Part shown: positions 49,756 to 62,585 of the stretch, in pieces | How the letters are laid out: each line of letters begins with the position of its first letter | How positions within the stretch are numbered: position 1 is the stretch's first letter | Assembly (NCBI RefSeq): GCF_947623445.1 | Contig: NC_135240.1 | Span: forward strand, 23,374,001 to 23,438,000 | Direction: 5' to 3' | Source of the DNA: Clavelina lepadiformis | Lineage: Eukaryota > Chordata > Ascidiacea > Aplousobranchia > Clavelinidae | DNA length: 64,000 nt | Program-made: the position numbers and the translations under genes | Notes under the pieces: generated by a model | Told to the model about the DNA's origin: nothing | The model's database searches: none | Seen by the model: only the letters and a program-made list of their open reading frames with translations

Positions 49756-52308
49756 TCACAAAATGATTTGATTCTTGGAACTCTTTAATATGTTCTTGTT
49801 TGGCAATACGATGCTGTTTCGAACAACGATCTCCGGCGCCACAGTGACCTTTCGACCTGACCGCAAATACATATATGAGACAACCAACTGATAAAAGCAC
49901 AGCCTTTGTCCCAGAAAAAGATATTAAAAAATTACCAGGCGACAAGAGTAAGTAAGAAGAAGATAAGAAAAGAAGATATAAAATAGGAGTAAGAAAATTA
50001 CTTGCACTTACCTAGCACAGTTATGGATGGAATAAGTTTTCCCTCATCATCGAATAGAGCCCCGCTAATCATTTTAGCATAAGGGGCGTTAGGGTTAGGC
50101 TGGTGGGCGGTGCCTTCCACCCTCGACCACTCACCCACATATGATTGCCATCCGATTATTGCGTTCAACACGCAAGAGTGATTCTATTCGGGGGAAATAA
50201 TTACAGTAGTTTTAAAACCAGCCTCCCACAGTTGCGAATATCCTCTTATCCACAGAAGATATTTAGAAAAAGCAGTTCAATAGTATTAATAACACAAATC
50301 TGCATTTATCAACGCTTTCAATAGTCCATGCTGTGAGCTGCAGGCTATTTTACCTCAATCACCGCGCCTGGTAGTATAATGGAGTTGCATACTCTAACAC
50401 CGGGTCCTATTTTAACATCTTCTCCAATTGTTACATTGGGACCTAACACTGCACTGGAGTGGACAGTGGCTGTTTCATGAATAAATACATCACCTGTAAT
50501 TACAAAAATCAAGGACTGCAACTTGTGTGTAATGCTACAGTCACTCAATCAACTGAATCCGATAAACTTGATTATAAAATTGTTAACTGGTTGCAGAGTA
50601 ACTCTTTGCCGTACATCAATCCAATCATATTTACTAAGAATCCTCTCGAAATTACCATAAACACTACAACCTACCAGATATTAATGGTCCCGCATTTGGG
50701 GCATTTCTTGCCAAGCGGTGAGAATTAGTCTTGTGGTAATTTGATAAGTAGAGCTTGTTTGCAAAAATGGCAGACCTGGGCAAAAAGATGTCTTGCATGC
50801 TTTCATGTATGAAAAACACATATGTCAGTTACATCTCCACACTATATGCATTGAGTGATACTCACGCTGCTGATTTTATTTGGCTCCAGGGCTTTGTTGT
50901 TTTGTACACAAACATTTTGCCAGAGCTCACATAGGGCACGAGTATCTCTTTTTCAAGGGAAATCTTCTCTGCAGCTGCATCTTCATCATACATGTCGCTA
51001 CCAGAAAAAGAACAAAATTCAGAGTTTGTGTGAGGTCATTGAAAGCCACACATGAGATGCAAAGTTTCAGACACAGAGCATATAGGTCCAAAGACAAAGT
51101 AGTAATCTAGAAACTCACATGAATCTTTCATTTTGATGTTTACGGAAGATATTCCCCAAGTGATTCAGCACTTCTGGTTTAAACACATACACTCCACAGT
51201 TTATTAATGAGCTAACAAAGGTTTCTGGTTTTTCAACATAATGTGTCGCCTCGTGTGTCTCAGCATTCTCAACCACACATCCGTAACTCATGGACTCCTG
51301 GTGTGGAGCCTGCAAAGAAAATTTTAAATCAACTTTTGCAACAGTTTCATCATGAGTAGTGTGGTAGAGTGAGCTGTATTTGAAGTATGTGGCTCTAACT
51401 GCAAAAAACAAGATAAATGTAGCACTTCTTTCATTTACACGGCAAAAAATTACCTCAGTTGTGACAATAGTAATCGCCCCATCAGCACAGGTTTCTTGGT
51501 GAAACTCCACGATGTCCTTTAATGCTAAGTTGCAACAAACATCAGCGTTAAATACGAAGAATGCAGTGGGTGACCCCGCTTCAATTTGGTCGCGATAGTG
51601 ATACAATCCACCAGCTGTGCCGAGTGCAGTATGCTCAGGAAGATAACTGAAGGAAAATAGAACAGAAATGGCACATTTAAACTAAGTACAGTAAACATGA
51701 CAATGGTTGAAGTAATGTTCAGGTGTATTTTAAACATAGTAAGCACCAAATATTTGCAACAGTAGCATGGTACTTACCGAATAATTATGTTATTATACTG
51801 CTTTCGAGCACTTTGAATGAACTTCTCAATTTCTTCACTTTTGGGGTAGAAGCCAATCAGAAGAATTTCTTTTATCTGATCAATCTAAACACAGGAGTAT
51901 ATTAATTATTATTTACATACATGCAAAGAAATAAGAATATTACACAATGAAGTCAGTAAGTCAAATTGTTTCCTTACCTTGGAACAGGCTTCAATGTGAT
52001 GCTGTATCATTGGTAACCCAGCAACAGGGAACAGCGGCTTGGGGACATCAAACGAAAGAGGACGAAATCTTGTGCCTAAAATATTTCCAGGTAATTAGCT
52101 AATTCATTTCAAAAGTTACTAACCAACCACTTCTTACTAAAATAAGATAAAAGAAACTTACAATGAGCACAATTGACATATATGCGCTAAATAGGCATTC
52201 AAAAATATACTAAACCAAATACAAACTATCAAGACAGTTAGTGCCAATACCTTTTTCAGGGCCGCCAATTAATATAACAGCTTTCCACATATTTGCCGGT
52301 GGCTTCAT
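49756..52308 (-). CDS. GMPPA: mannose-1-phosphate guanylyltransferase regulatory subunit alpha
   Basis: GMPPA binds GDP-mannose and restrains the catalytic subunit GMPPB, setting the supply of GDP-mannose for glycosylation. Ten minus-strand exons: 52308-52251, 52075-51978, 51884-51778, 51646-51454, 51309-51119, 50997-50866, 50775-50675, 50493-50354, 50183-50012, 49856-49756, giving 430 residues (human 420). The nucleotidyltransferase domain opens with [20 protein letters not shown], the alpha-type signature with its inserted PEK, then [43 protein letters not shown] and [19 protein letters not shown]. The C-terminal left-handed beta-helix has [20 protein letters not shown] and [16 protein letters not shown]. 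It contains the alpha-specific C-loop region ([15 protein letters not shown]) and ends NQIIL as in human. A second in-frame ATG seven codons in (MWKAV) could also serve as start. Confidence 0.95.
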
Positions 52309-52719
52309 TTAAACTAGGAATACTTCTACATCAAACTATGCCAAATTTATGAATACCTAAAAATTGTGACTGGTTATATGTGAACATCAAATCAACTGTA
52401 TAATATTCAATAGATCTTATTATGCCAATGTACATTTTAAAACTCTACACTGGAACCCTAGATATGATAACTTGTGTTCAAATTGTACTATACAACAAAC
52501 GCTTAATCATCAAAAGTTTGTATATATATGAACATAAATTTGATTAAAACAACAACATAGTAAAAATATGATTACTTAGGTAAGCACCAAGCAGCACAAA
52601 TTAAACCAAAGCCTTTTCAACTGAGTGCAACTTAAACACAAACATGTTACAAATATCATTGAAAACAAACAGTTTCATAAAGATGAAAAGAAAACGCAAA
52701 TAATAAGCAATGACATAGT
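52309..52719. other. spacer between GMPPA start and ATG7 stop
   Basis: 411 bases between two minus-strand genes: the ATG7 3' UTR and the GMPPA promoter/5' UTR. The distance is too long for a typical tunicate operon. Nothing recognisable is inside. Confidence 0.5.
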
Positions 52720-54798
52720 TTAAATACTCTCTGAATCACTAAATTCAAGCATCTCACTCTCAGCAGAAGCTGTCTGCTGATACAATAAGGTCAGACCTGT
52801 TAAATCTTCGAGGTAATCATGCGGAGAATTAAATACCTCAAGCAAAAATTGAAAGCCTTTTTCTTTATAGGCGCTTACGACAAAGTCGGAACAGCCAGTG
52901 CATTTTCCATAAGCTTCTGTCGTTGGGTAAAAGATTTGATTGTGCGAAAGAAATCCTCGAATTTGATGGGGAACAGGGCCCAAACATGAACTGGCTTCAT
53001 CGGACAAGGATCCAGGATTTGGAAGAGCGAGTGGTCCATGTGGATGCTGCAGGATTGATGCCATTAGCTCAACGGCTAAAGCGGAAGCTATCATTGATAC
53101 ACCGGGTCTTGATACAGTGCATTGTTGATCCAATGTTCTGTCTTTCATAGAATTTCCAGGAGCAACCACGTCATTGCAAAAATAACAACCAAGTTTCGAC
53201 TCTTGGTCACTGCTTTCAGAAGATGATGAGCATGGAATATTTTGATGAGAATTCATACCATGACGCATTACAAGATAGGAATCAAATCCAAGGGCAACAT
53301 TTATAACAAATTTTCGTTTAACTGTTGCCAGAAGTGTAGGCAGCCATCTGCTTTCTCTGGTGTCCATCAGAAGATAAATTACATCATGAGAATCCACCAG
53401 GTTTTCTATTCGATTCACATCTTTCTTCACTCTTGCTACTGACTCTGCTCTGTCAGAGATGGGATGTCCTGGCATTGGAATTGAGAGCTCAATTCCTTCT
53501 GCATTTACTCCTGGAAAGATCTTTTTCAAACGTTCAGCAGCTGCAGGGGCTTTCGATTTGCCACCTGCTGTGCTGCAGTCGGAAAATTCAAACAAAGTCT
53601 GCCGTACAGGATTAGAAAATGCTACAGTTCCATAATCAACCAATGTGATGTTTGTTACACCCCAGCCTAACAAAGCTCGAGCAATGTTGCACCCTAAAGT
53701 TCCTGCACCGAGAAGCAAGCACTTGCAGGAAGATATTTTTTTTAGGTCAAGCGAGGGCATCAACCTCCACTTCATCAATTTTAAATTTAAGTTAACAGAA
53801 GATTCAGCCAGTTTTACAGGATCCATATCCTCAGCAAGATCAACACGCCGCGGACCATATTTGTTGGCTTTGTTTTTCTCCCATCCAGTGCTATTTAGAG
53901 GGCACTCTTTGATGGTACTTACATTGAGGGAAAAACATAGACTATGTGATATGTTACGTTTTCCATCCTGGGGTCGATCTCGGTAGCAAATTATGTCAAC
54001 AGTTTGACTAAGCTGTGCAGACCAATGATAGGCAATAAGACTTAGATAGTTCCTAAGTGGCCAGCCTGGATAACCAGGGATAGTTGATGGATCACAGTAG
54101 GCAAATATAATTTTATGTCCCTGTTGATATAGAAGCTCAAAGTCTTTCAGCTTACAAATGGTCATCGTCAGCTCGGAGTTACATGAGCCAAACAAGGTTG
54201 TGGGGGAGCAAATGATGAAAAAGTTAGGTAAAAACTGATTTTCTTTGCGATATAATTGGACTGCATTTTGTAAAGCTTCCATAAACTTTCCATTGTGAAC
54301 ATCCGACAATAAATTACTGTGACACACAGTTACTGGAACAGAATGTACAAATGCAGGGAAGGCAAACCAGTAGTAAAACATGAATTTCTTCAAATCGGCA
54401 AAGCTGAGAAGAAGAAACCGTACAAGCAGATCTGGAGACAATATGGCTTCACCACTGGTAATTGCATTCCAGATCAACTTTGCTTCTTCCTCAAGGATCG
54501 CTTTTTTGTCACAAGACTTGAAGTCTTCTATTGTATTTTTGTTGTGCAACCCACCATGTGACGAGAAACAAAGCGGTGGAGCCTTGTTTTTCATTTCAAA
54601 TGCTCCAAAGTCAATACTGTGACGGCAAGGTAAACCTTCTGTATCGGAGTTTGTGTAAAATCCATTTAACACTTTTCTGGAGTCATCTAATTTGAATATA
54701 TTAAGCTTGGCTTCTGCTAACTTGGTCCAAAATCCACTCTCAATGGTACTTAGGAATGGCACGAACTGCAGTATGTGCCTGTCTTTGTCTTCAGACAT
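52720..54798 (-). CDS. ATG7: ubiquitin-like-modifier-activating enzyme ATG7, intronless
   Basis: ATG7 is the E1 enzyme of autophagy: it activates ATG12 and ATG8/LC3 and passes them to ATG10 and ATG3. One uninterrupted frame encodes 692 residues (human 703). The N-terminal ATG3/10-binding domain starts LQFVPFLSTIESGFWTKLAE and includes FIICSPTTLFGSCN and GWPLRNYLSLIAYHW. The adenylation domain has the nucleotide loop LLGAGTLGCNIARALLGWGV (about 362-381), then LVDYGTVAFSNPVRQTL. The catalytic cysteine is C560 in LDQQCTVSRPG, matching human C572. The CNDV segment and CTGC keep zinc-site cysteines, and the acidic C-terminal tail (LEFSDSESI) resembles the human end. No splice junction interrupts it, unlike the neighbouring GMPPA with ten exons. 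There are no disabling changes, so it looks functional. Confidence 0.96.
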   Translation of the reverse strand: MSEDKDRHILQFVPFLSTIESGFWTKLAEAKLNIFKLDDSRKVLNGFYTNSDTEGLPCRHSIDFGAFEMKNKAPPLCFSSHGGLHNKNTIEDFKSCDKKAILEEEAKLIWNAITSGEAILSPDLLVRFLLLSFADLKKFMFYYWFAFPAFVHSVPVTVCHSNLLSDVHNGKFMEALQNAVQLYRKENQFLPNFFIICSPTTLFGSCNSELTMTICKLKDFELLYQQGHKIIFAYCDPSTIPGYPGWPLRNYLSLIAYHWSAQLSQTVDIICYRDRPQDGKRNISHSLCFSLNVSTIKECPLNSTGWEKNKANKYGPRRVDLAEDMDPVKLAESSVNLNLKLMKWRLMPSLDLKKISSCKCLLLGAGTLGCNIARALLGWGVTNITLVDYGTVAFSNPVRQTLFEFSDCSTAGGKSKAPAAAERLKKIFPGVNAEGIELSIPMPGHPISDRAESVARVKKDVNRIENLVDSHDVIYLLMDTRESRWLPTLLATVKRKFVINVALGFDSYLVMRHGMNSHQNIPCSSSSESSDQESKLGCYFCNDVVAPGNSMKDRTLDQQCTVSRPGVSMIASALAVELMASILQHPHGPLALPNPGSLSDEASSCLGPVPHQIRGFLSHNQIFYPTTEAYGKCTGCSDFVVSAYKEKGFQFLLEVFNSPHDYLEDLTGLTLLYQQTASAESEMLEFSDSESI

Positions 54799-57700
54799 AA
54801 TATTATCAACGTCAGGTAATACTACTTTTTTATTTATTACTGTTCAATGCCTAAAGCTGCTTAGTGACTATTATAACTTATCAAGAAAACTTATTTTATG
54901 ATATGTTTTCTACCATTAACTTTTTTGGCTAAGGTTACCTTTCGTCTTTCCACCAAATAAATCTTAGCAACCGTCTGTTTCAGCAGATGGTTTGGATGGA
55001 TGGTTTGATAATCTTTATCCTCAGACTGAGGATCATGTAAAATGTGATCATGGAGGATCATCAAGAAATCATGTGTACAAAGACATAAACCGGAATGACG
55101 TCATGCTCTGAAGCCTCGGCTTTTTATTTACTATAAATTGCTGTTTAAACAATCAACTTCTGCTTGTTTTTTATTATAAACTGGAAAGTGTGGCAGCTGC
55201 AAACACGAATTTCATTAACATGCACGCCAAACTTTTTTATTTTCACGCCATTTTCTAATAAATAAATTGTGTAAACACAATTTGAGTCTTTGCACGCACG
55301 ATTTCTCATCAAAAACTACTCAAACGAGGTTTATTACAGTGCACACTTCCAAGAAAAAAGTTCAGTAGTTTTTCAACAAGAATTGGTACAAAGATGCAAA
55401 TTTTTGCATGATGGCATGTACCGGTACTAAAGGTTCAGTTTTTTGTTTATATTTATTATAAATTGGCTCGAAAAAAAAAAAGTTTGGCATACACGTAGAT
55501 AAACTTTGTGTGTATAGAAACCATATTTACCATTACAGGGTGCGGGAAATTAACACACTTCCCCGTTTCTACTATGATCCACCAAAAGTCATAACAGGTC
55601 CAGTGAACAGGACAGGCAGACAGTGGGGTGTTTCTTCTTTCATACAGACACACAGATCGGTTCTATCTTGACGGTGACACAACGTTAATGTCCTGTCAAC
55701 CTATCAGCTTAACTTTTGTTTTATATTGATGTGTTTAAATTATGTTTTTTGTAATTAGTGTTTGGTGGCCGTGTTGACACTAGTAACTTTTTTCCATTCT
55801 CGTATTATTCAGTAATGCACGTTTTTGCCCTCGAGGCCTTGCCACATTTGCCCATCTAATTTGTGAAAATTACTATCATAATAAAAATGAAATGAATGAC
55901 AGGAGCAAGTGTCGTTTACGATGTTTACAAACAGTTACAAATGTTTCTCCTAAGGGCATTACAACGGAAGCGCCACCGCCACTGTGTTACAATTTTCTGG
56001 TATTAGACTGCTTACTCTAGGCTTATCTTCATATTCTAAAATCAATTGATACTTACGTGGAATGGATCTTATCTCGTCTCCATGAAATTACATCACGATC
56101 ATCACCGTTTTGATTTCAAAACAAATCAGAATCATTTCGACTACGTGACAATTCGCTGTAGCGAGGTAATTGTGCACACAAAAATTAAGATTGAAACCCA
56201 ATTAATTTTAAAATTTCGTCAGTTTTAACATTTTCTCACTGCGCCATATGATCTTGGTTAAAAAAATACGTTTAACAACGTATTAAAGCTTTTGATAGTG
56301 TTTTTAAGATGAAAGTCTAACACGTTTATAAGAATTTTGATCCTTTGTAGATTTTAATCTTAGTTTTGCAAAAGTTGTCTTTCTATATTCGTCATAGTTA
56401 CAGAATGAAATGGTCGTTAGTGAAATAAACAACCTGGAAATAGAACTTTGTACGCTTCTAACTACGTTTTTGATTCAAGTTTTTCAGTTTTCTCACTTAA
56501 GCATGAAAGATTTAAACGTTCGTATCGTTTTTTTATATCATGGTAACTTTTATGCCACTCAAGGCTACACGAACATCTCCCACCTCAAATTGTTCGTTTT
56601 TGATGGATAAAGTAGGCCTTTTACCTTGAAATTTTGCTGTAAAACTTTTGTTTTTTTCCATTTATTTAAAAATATTCACTTTTGGCTCGCTAAATGAGTA
56701 AGAGGGTCTCTTATTATAAAATGCGGAGACGTTCAACCATGCGAGCAGGCCTTTGACTTTAAAATCACTCGACCATAACCATTTTCTCTTTCACCTTCTG
56801 AGTGGTGATTAAAAAAGTCTACCAATTTTTACTTACTTTTGCGTGACCTTCCATGTTCTTAAATAGGTTCGATGTGTTCAGTTAATCTCTTGTGTACGTG
56901 TTCCGAAGAAGGTCGTTTTAAATTTTTGATTTGCCGAAAGTTAAAGTTTAATTTGAGTTGGTGTTCCTTCTGTATGCTAATGAAAATGAAAAAGCAGCAT
57001 TCTCCAGGAATTACACCGCTTGCAAAGAGCCACCTTTCATTTGCAATTGCGCCACAGCCTATACCAAGCTACAGAATCTTGGGTTTCTTTGCTTAACAAG
57101 CGTCTAACTACTTTATGAGTCCCGTTGTTGAAAGATTTATATTTTTGTCAAAGCGGGAAATGTGCCATAGAAAAAGGCACATGTTTTTCTTGGAAAGGCT
57201 AACATGAAATTCAATTTTTTTTATGTTTAAAAAATGACTGTTTTCATCAACATTTTAGCCTTACCTAAACTATTGCAAAAAGGTATTGTAAAAATAATTT
57301 TTAAAAAGAATTAGATAAACAAATTACAAGATAAATAATTTTAAAATAAAACTGATAGAAAACTTCATTATCATACAAAAACCACAAAACTATCCATAAG
57401 GAGGTGGGTTTAAAAGTAGTCCATAAACGTAGCGCCGAAAGCAAATACCTATATTAAAAGAAAGCACGATATCACAATTTTAAATAAGCCCAAGCCGCAA
57501 AGCCGCGCTAAAAGCGAAATTTCTGCAGCTTTGCAGCTGTTATTATCTCAAACAATTATCACATAAACCTGACTGAACCATAAAAAGACTAAGATAAATA
57601 AAACACGTGGGTTCAGGACGACGATCATTACAAGATAGATTATGCGTGCACAGAACAATAATTGAAAGATGAATAGTTAGTTAAGAATTTTCTGCTAAAC

Positions 57701-60700
57701 TACTACCGTAATAAATTAACTGATTTATCGAATTGCTTATATCCATATTCCATGTTTCCTCGAAAGCTAACAACACGGTTATATATTGGTTACTTCGTTA
57801 TATTGAACCAATTATTGAAAAAAGCCTTGAAGTTTTTACGACATTATTGTACATACCGAGAATATATTTATTGTGCTGCCAAATGCAATACCCATATATG
57901 GCTACAGATGAGACGCAAGCAATACAACCAAAATTACGTCACTAGCAGCTGCGTTCGCAATGTTTACTGGGGAAAATATATAGATAGGTTATAAAACAAT
58001 AAAAAGTCTGAATCACTTCGAACTCTGCTTCTAAAAATACAATGAGCATGCGGTTCGCTTTGCTGGAAAAAACGATCGTATAAACGAATTTTCTCGAAAC
58101 AAAATAACTTGATAATTGATAAACAAACAAAGCTGACGACGTAAAAACGCTTTTGGCATTTCAAGTTCACGTGAACAGTGGCAGATTAACAAGTTGAATC
58201 AGTCACATAATGAAAAAATAAAGCAGCCCTGCCCCGAACTTCCAGGGAACCGGGAAATTTTTCGTACTTCCCACTCATGAATGAATGGCTAAAGGACCGC
58301 CTTCCACCCCTAGTTACAGTCAATATACCAACGTCTAAATTATGTAGGCCAAGTAATATTTATCATATCAAGGAGTTTACTACCCGCATAGTATCGCAAC
58401 ATCTCAGTAGTCAATCCCTTCGCACCAACGCATCCCAAAATAAAAGCTATACTTTGTACCCGTCTGGTATGTAGGTAAGCATGTTTTTCACCAGATTTTT
58501 ATTCTATATGTGGCGGAAACGCATTAACTGCCGCCAAGGCCTGATTCTCCTATGTGGTCCATGGTGCCAAGCAATGTTCGCTTCATTTGTGCATTTTAAA
58601 TTTATAATACGTTTCTCCTCAAAAAAGCTTGTTTCTGTTGCTAGGTTTTTTTCCCTTTCTCGTCCCAGACGCCACGGACGACTTCAGTGTGTGTAGAAAG
58701 ACGAGAAAACTCCTGGTTTTAATTGTAGTGGCAAATGGTATGGTGTAAATTATTATATGATATAATCCTGGACGTAGACCCGTTAGCGAGTTGTGTGGCA
58801 CTGAACATAACAATAGCAAAGAAAAAACAGACAAATAAAACCAGTCGGCTGAGTCCAAAAACACCAAAACGTATGAAAATAGAACAAACTAACAGCTTTA
58901 AAATAAAAAGACATGGTAAACAAGGTCTTTTGATATCGGTCACAGCAAAATATGAAATTATACAGAGATCACCAACAACCCAAAGACCAAACAACACTCT
59001 TTACGTGCAGCTCCAATCTTTATTTATAAACCTAATTGAAAATTATCATAAAAATTAATAATTCATGCAAAGGATGGTTCAACTACAAGCACGCTAAGCT
59101 ACTATGTTTGGCCTGCGCACATTTGTAATAGACAATGGCGTGTATCCGTTTCCGTCAAAACTTTACTGGTTTTAGTTAGTTTATAAGCATTAGTTCTGTA
59201 TTGAATAAAATTTAGGGATTTATCAACAAGATTTAGTTAGGATATATCGATTAATTTAGGTTCTATGCGGAAGTTGGATTGAAATTAAGATCGGGATCCA
59301 GTATGATGAAAAAAGCTGATGTCATAGCAGAAATGGAAACACCGATTAGCCGCATTCTCAACAGGCTACTATCCTTTTATTGTGCAGTGAATTTGTTCCT
59401 GCCGCTACAGAAATTAGCTTACTTGAGCTGTAACATAGCAAACGAGAAGCAACATTTATGACAAAATTTAACTAACAAATAGCGAAAATAAATAATAATT
59501 TAATATAGGCTATAAATAATATTAATAAATAACATAAGTGAAAAACTTACGACAATTTACGTTTCTGTCGTTTGTAACCCTTTCTTTTATAAATGGATGG
59601 TTTTATGTACATTTTTTCAAATCTAATTTTGCTTTATATCAATTTTGTATTCACTCAATAAACTTTTGATTTTGTTTGCAGCATGTTGGCCAATAGACTA
59701 TGTTTGTTGTGTAGTTGCGATTACTAGTGACTAGTTGATTATTATCGGTCCCTGGTTAGTGGTTAGGCTACTTATTCATTATCATTATTTTACAAAAATA
59801 ACTTCATCTATGAATAAGCAACCAGGGAACACGTAACCAAATTTACATTTATGCGTCATAATTTGATGGTTATGTCACAAACACTGGGTGTTATAAATAA
59901 TTCTTCTAAAGGAATGTGTAAACTGTGAAGAGTGTAAAAGACTCCTTTTGATGAAGTTGGTAGTGCCCCAAAATGCTTTTGCATTTCTGTGAAGAAGACG
60001 ATTGAAAAGACCAAAGACGGAACCACTGCGCTTACCCAAATCACTACTTTACGATTAGTTTTACCAAGAAAAAGTTTGCTTGGTATGGTATGATAATAAT
60101 CTTTATCTTTGGAAAGATGAAAGTTTTTTGCATGACAAAATGACGTTTTTTCGGTACAAACTTATTGCACTGGAAACGCTGAATTATGACGACATAAAAC
60201 GCATTGTCACGCATTTCCACCTTGAAAGACGAGGCGGCGGTATTCCTACAGAGTTATAAAAGAGTGACCGACAAAAAAGGTTAAAAACAACTTTATTAAA
60301 CAGGTGCAGATGCCGTTAATGCACAATTCAAAAGTATTGCAAAAATTATTTCTAAAAACCATCGAAGTTTGAAGTAGAAATTAGTTTGAATCATAACGAT
60401 TGCAGTTTCTCTTCATGGTATTCTGTTGTGACGAATGACGTTTGAGTCTATGACGTTTCGCTCACATGACAGCCTAAATTGTGTCATTTCTTTTGTCAGA
60501 AATTTCTCAGACCTTTGAACACCAGGAAGCGTACTGTTCTTTGGGGCAATTTAGACTATTACATAAGAACTGAAATTTGAGGTCGTATGAGGTTTCAGGC
60601 GAGAACTCGTGATCCAACAGGCTTGTGTGATTCGCTGTCATTTTCTCGTGGTGTGTTGTATAACTACAGTACTTGGAATGCTTGTCTGTAAACATCTGGC

Positions 60701-60785
60701 TTCAGATTGCGAAGTGGATTCTTTTTTTCTTTTTTGATCGAAATATGTTTACCGAATTTGTTATTCATTGATCTCTTGCACGGTG
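54799..60785. other. divergent intergenic region between ATG7 and SLC11A
   Basis: 6 kb without a recognisable gene. Repeats of the 4804-4913 family lie at 55061-55160, 55285-55319 (inverted) and 55384-55466. The words tgataatctttatcctcaga (about 55000) and tgataataatctttatcttt (about 60090) suggest another shared repeat. The open frames here (for example 58735-59058 and 57733-57994) are short, AT-rich and lack domains. Confidence 0.45.
55061..55466. repeat. cluster of dispersed-repeat copies, both orientations
   Basis: Copy 1 is 55061-55160 (aagaaatcatgtgtacaaag, then tgacgtcatgc and cctcggctttttattta). An inverted piece is at 55285-55319 (tgcacgcacgatttctcatc and aaaaac). Copy 2 is 55384-55466 (ggtacaaagatgcaaa, gcatgatggcatgtaccgg, then attataaattgg). 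All resemble 4804-4913. Limits are approximate. Confidence 0.45.
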
Positions 60786-62585
60786 ATGAATCAGCGCAAA
60801 AGGGTTAGCCAAGGCAGTACGAACATCATAGGAGAATCAATCCAATTTGGCGATATCCAGCGGTATACTGCAAATGATCAAAATATGGGTTTGGGGTTTG
60901 GAGAAAGCTTTCCTGACGATAATATAACAGATGATAGCCAGACTGTGGAGAGTGGTAGTGGCAGCATAAATTTCAATGATGCAAAGCCAATTGTTGCCAC
61001 TTACTTTGATGAAAAAATTCCTGTACCTAAAAAAGATGAAGAAGAAAACAAAAACTTCCGATGTGGCCCCTTGTACACTGCTAACATGCCACCATTTAGC
61101 TGGAGAAAGTTATGGGCTTTTACAGGACCAGGATTTTTGATGAGCATTGCGTATTTGGATCCTGGGAATATTGAATCTGATTTGCAGTCTGGTGCCATAG
61201 CAGGGTTTCAACTACTGTGGTTACTTCTTCTAGCAACACTTATGGGATTGCTAATGCAACGGTTATCGTCACGACTAGGTGTAGTAAGTGGTTTGCATTT
61301 AGCAGAAGTTTGCAACCGCCAATACAGAAAAGTACCTCGCATTATACTATGGTTGATGATTGAAATAGCTATTGTGGGATCGGATATGCAAGAGGTTATT
61401 GGATCAGCCATCGCATTTTTCCTGCTGTCCGGTGGTGCTATTCCACTGTGGGCTGGGGTTTTGATTACAGCTATTGATGCGTTTGTATTTTTACTTTTGG
61501 ACAAATATGGGCTCAGAAAACTAGAAGCTTTCTTTGCCTTTTTAATCACGATTATGGCTGTAACATTCGGTTATGAATACGTGACTGTTGCTCCAGACCA
61601 AGGACAAGTAATTTTTGGAACTTTGGTGCCACATTGTAACAACTGTGGTGAAAAACAACTTTTACAAGCGGTCGGAATTATTGGTGCTGTAATTATGCCG
61701 CATAATATGTATTTGCATTCTGCCCTCGTAAAATCCAGAGATGTTAATCGTGCCAAGCCTAGAGATGTGCGAGAAGCCAACTTTTATTTTTTAGTTGAAT
61801 CGAGCATTGCACTACTTGTATCATTTATCATCAATTTGTTTGTAGTGTCCGTGTTTGCGGAAGCATTCTATGGCAAAACAAATGTTCAACTTAATGCTAC
61901 ATGTTCCAATGTGACTAACATTCCCATAACACATAATGTGTTTCCCATTAATAATGAAACAATTAATTCTACAGTAAGTGTTGATATCTACAAAGGAGGT
62001 ATCATGCTGGGTTGTTTTTTTGGGCCAGCTGCTTACTATATTTGGGCGATAGGGATCTTGGCTGCTGGTCAAAGTTCCACAATGACAGGCACTTATTCAG
62101 GACAGTTTGTTATGGAAGGATTTCTTGATTTACGTTGGAGTCGGGCAAAGCGAATACTTCTCACGCGATCGATTGCAATTTGTCCAACACTATTACTTGC
62201 TGTGTTTTCGGATATCACCCACTTGACTGGATTGAATGACCTGCTTAATGTTTTGCAAAGTCTTCAACTGCCATTTGCACTTGTACCAGTTCTACATTTT
62301 ACAAGCATGACCACGATTATGGGAGAATTTACCAATAATTTGGCCTGGAAAATAATTGGTGGGCTAATATCATTGATAGTCATAATAATCAACATGTATT
62401 TTGTAGTTATATACATTCAAGAATTACAAGTTGCGCTTGTTGTGGTAGTTAGTGTTGTTGTTGTATTTTATCTCTTGTTTGTTGCATACTTAGTTTGGTT
62501 AATGTTGAAAGTTGTAATTGATTGCCGAAAAGTGAATACCGACTATGTTTTACAAGAAAATGAAGATTTTAGCGGAAGTACCTAA
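60786..62585 (+). CDS. SLC11A2: NRAMP divalent metal transporter (SLC11A/DMT1-like), intronless
   Basis: The family moves Fe2+, Mn2+ and other divalent metals with protons across endosomal or plasma membranes. A single frame of 599 residues from the ATG of [10 protein letters not shown]; the frame is open a few codons upstream but has no earlier ATG. A long hydrophilic N-terminus precedes the membrane domain. TM1 has the metal-binding DPGN (residues 125-128, in [11 protein letters not shown]) and TM6 has MPHNMYLHS (304-312). The TM7-8 loop carries several N-glycosylation sites ([16 protein letters not shown]). The segment [20 protein letters not shown] is the conserved transport signature. 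About 12 spans can be counted. Animal SLC11A1 and SLC11A2 split within vertebrates, so the symbol is by similarity only. No intron interrupts the frame; vertebrate orthologues have many. Confidence 0.93.
   Translation: MNQRKRVSQGSTNIIGESIQFGDIQRYTANDQNMGLGFGESFPDDNITDDSQTVESGSGSINFNDAKPIVATYFDEKIPVPKKDEEENKNFRCGPLYTANMPPFSWRKLWAFTGPGFLMSIAYLDPGNIESDLQSGAIAGFQLLWLLLLATLMGLLMQRLSSRLGVVSGLHLAEVCNRQYRKVPRIILWLMIEIAIVGSDMQEVIGSAIAFFLLSGGAIPLWAGVLITAIDAFVFLLLDKYGLRKLEAFFAFLITIMAVTFGYEYVTVAPDQGQVIFGTLVPHCNNCGEKQLLQAVGIIGAVIMPHNMYLHSALVKSRDVNRAKPRDVREANFYFLVESSIALLVSFIINLFVVSVFAEAFYGKTNVQLNATCSNVTNIPITHNVFPINNETINSTVSVDIYKGGIMLGCFFGPAAYYIWAIGILAAGQSSTMTGTYSGQFVMEGFLDLRWSRAKRILLTRSIAICPTLLLAVFSDITHLTGLNDLLNVLQSLQLPFALVPVLHFTSMTTIMGEFTNNLAWKIIGGLISLIVIIINMYFVVIYIQELQVALVVVVSVVVVFYLLFVAYLVWLMLKVVIDCRKVNTDYVLQENEDFSGST

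Noticed and set aside
52923-54622. Plus-strand open frames across ATG7
   Set aside because: They are antisense shadows of a strongly supported coding region.
52251-54798. GMPPA and ATG7 as a trans-spliced operon
   Set aside because: The 411-base gap is far longer than typical tunicate operon spacing, and no spliced-leader evidence can be read from DNA alone.
58735-59058. 107-codon open frame between ATG7 and SLC11A
   Set aside because: AT-rich, overlapped by frames on the other strand, no domain and no splice or conservation support.
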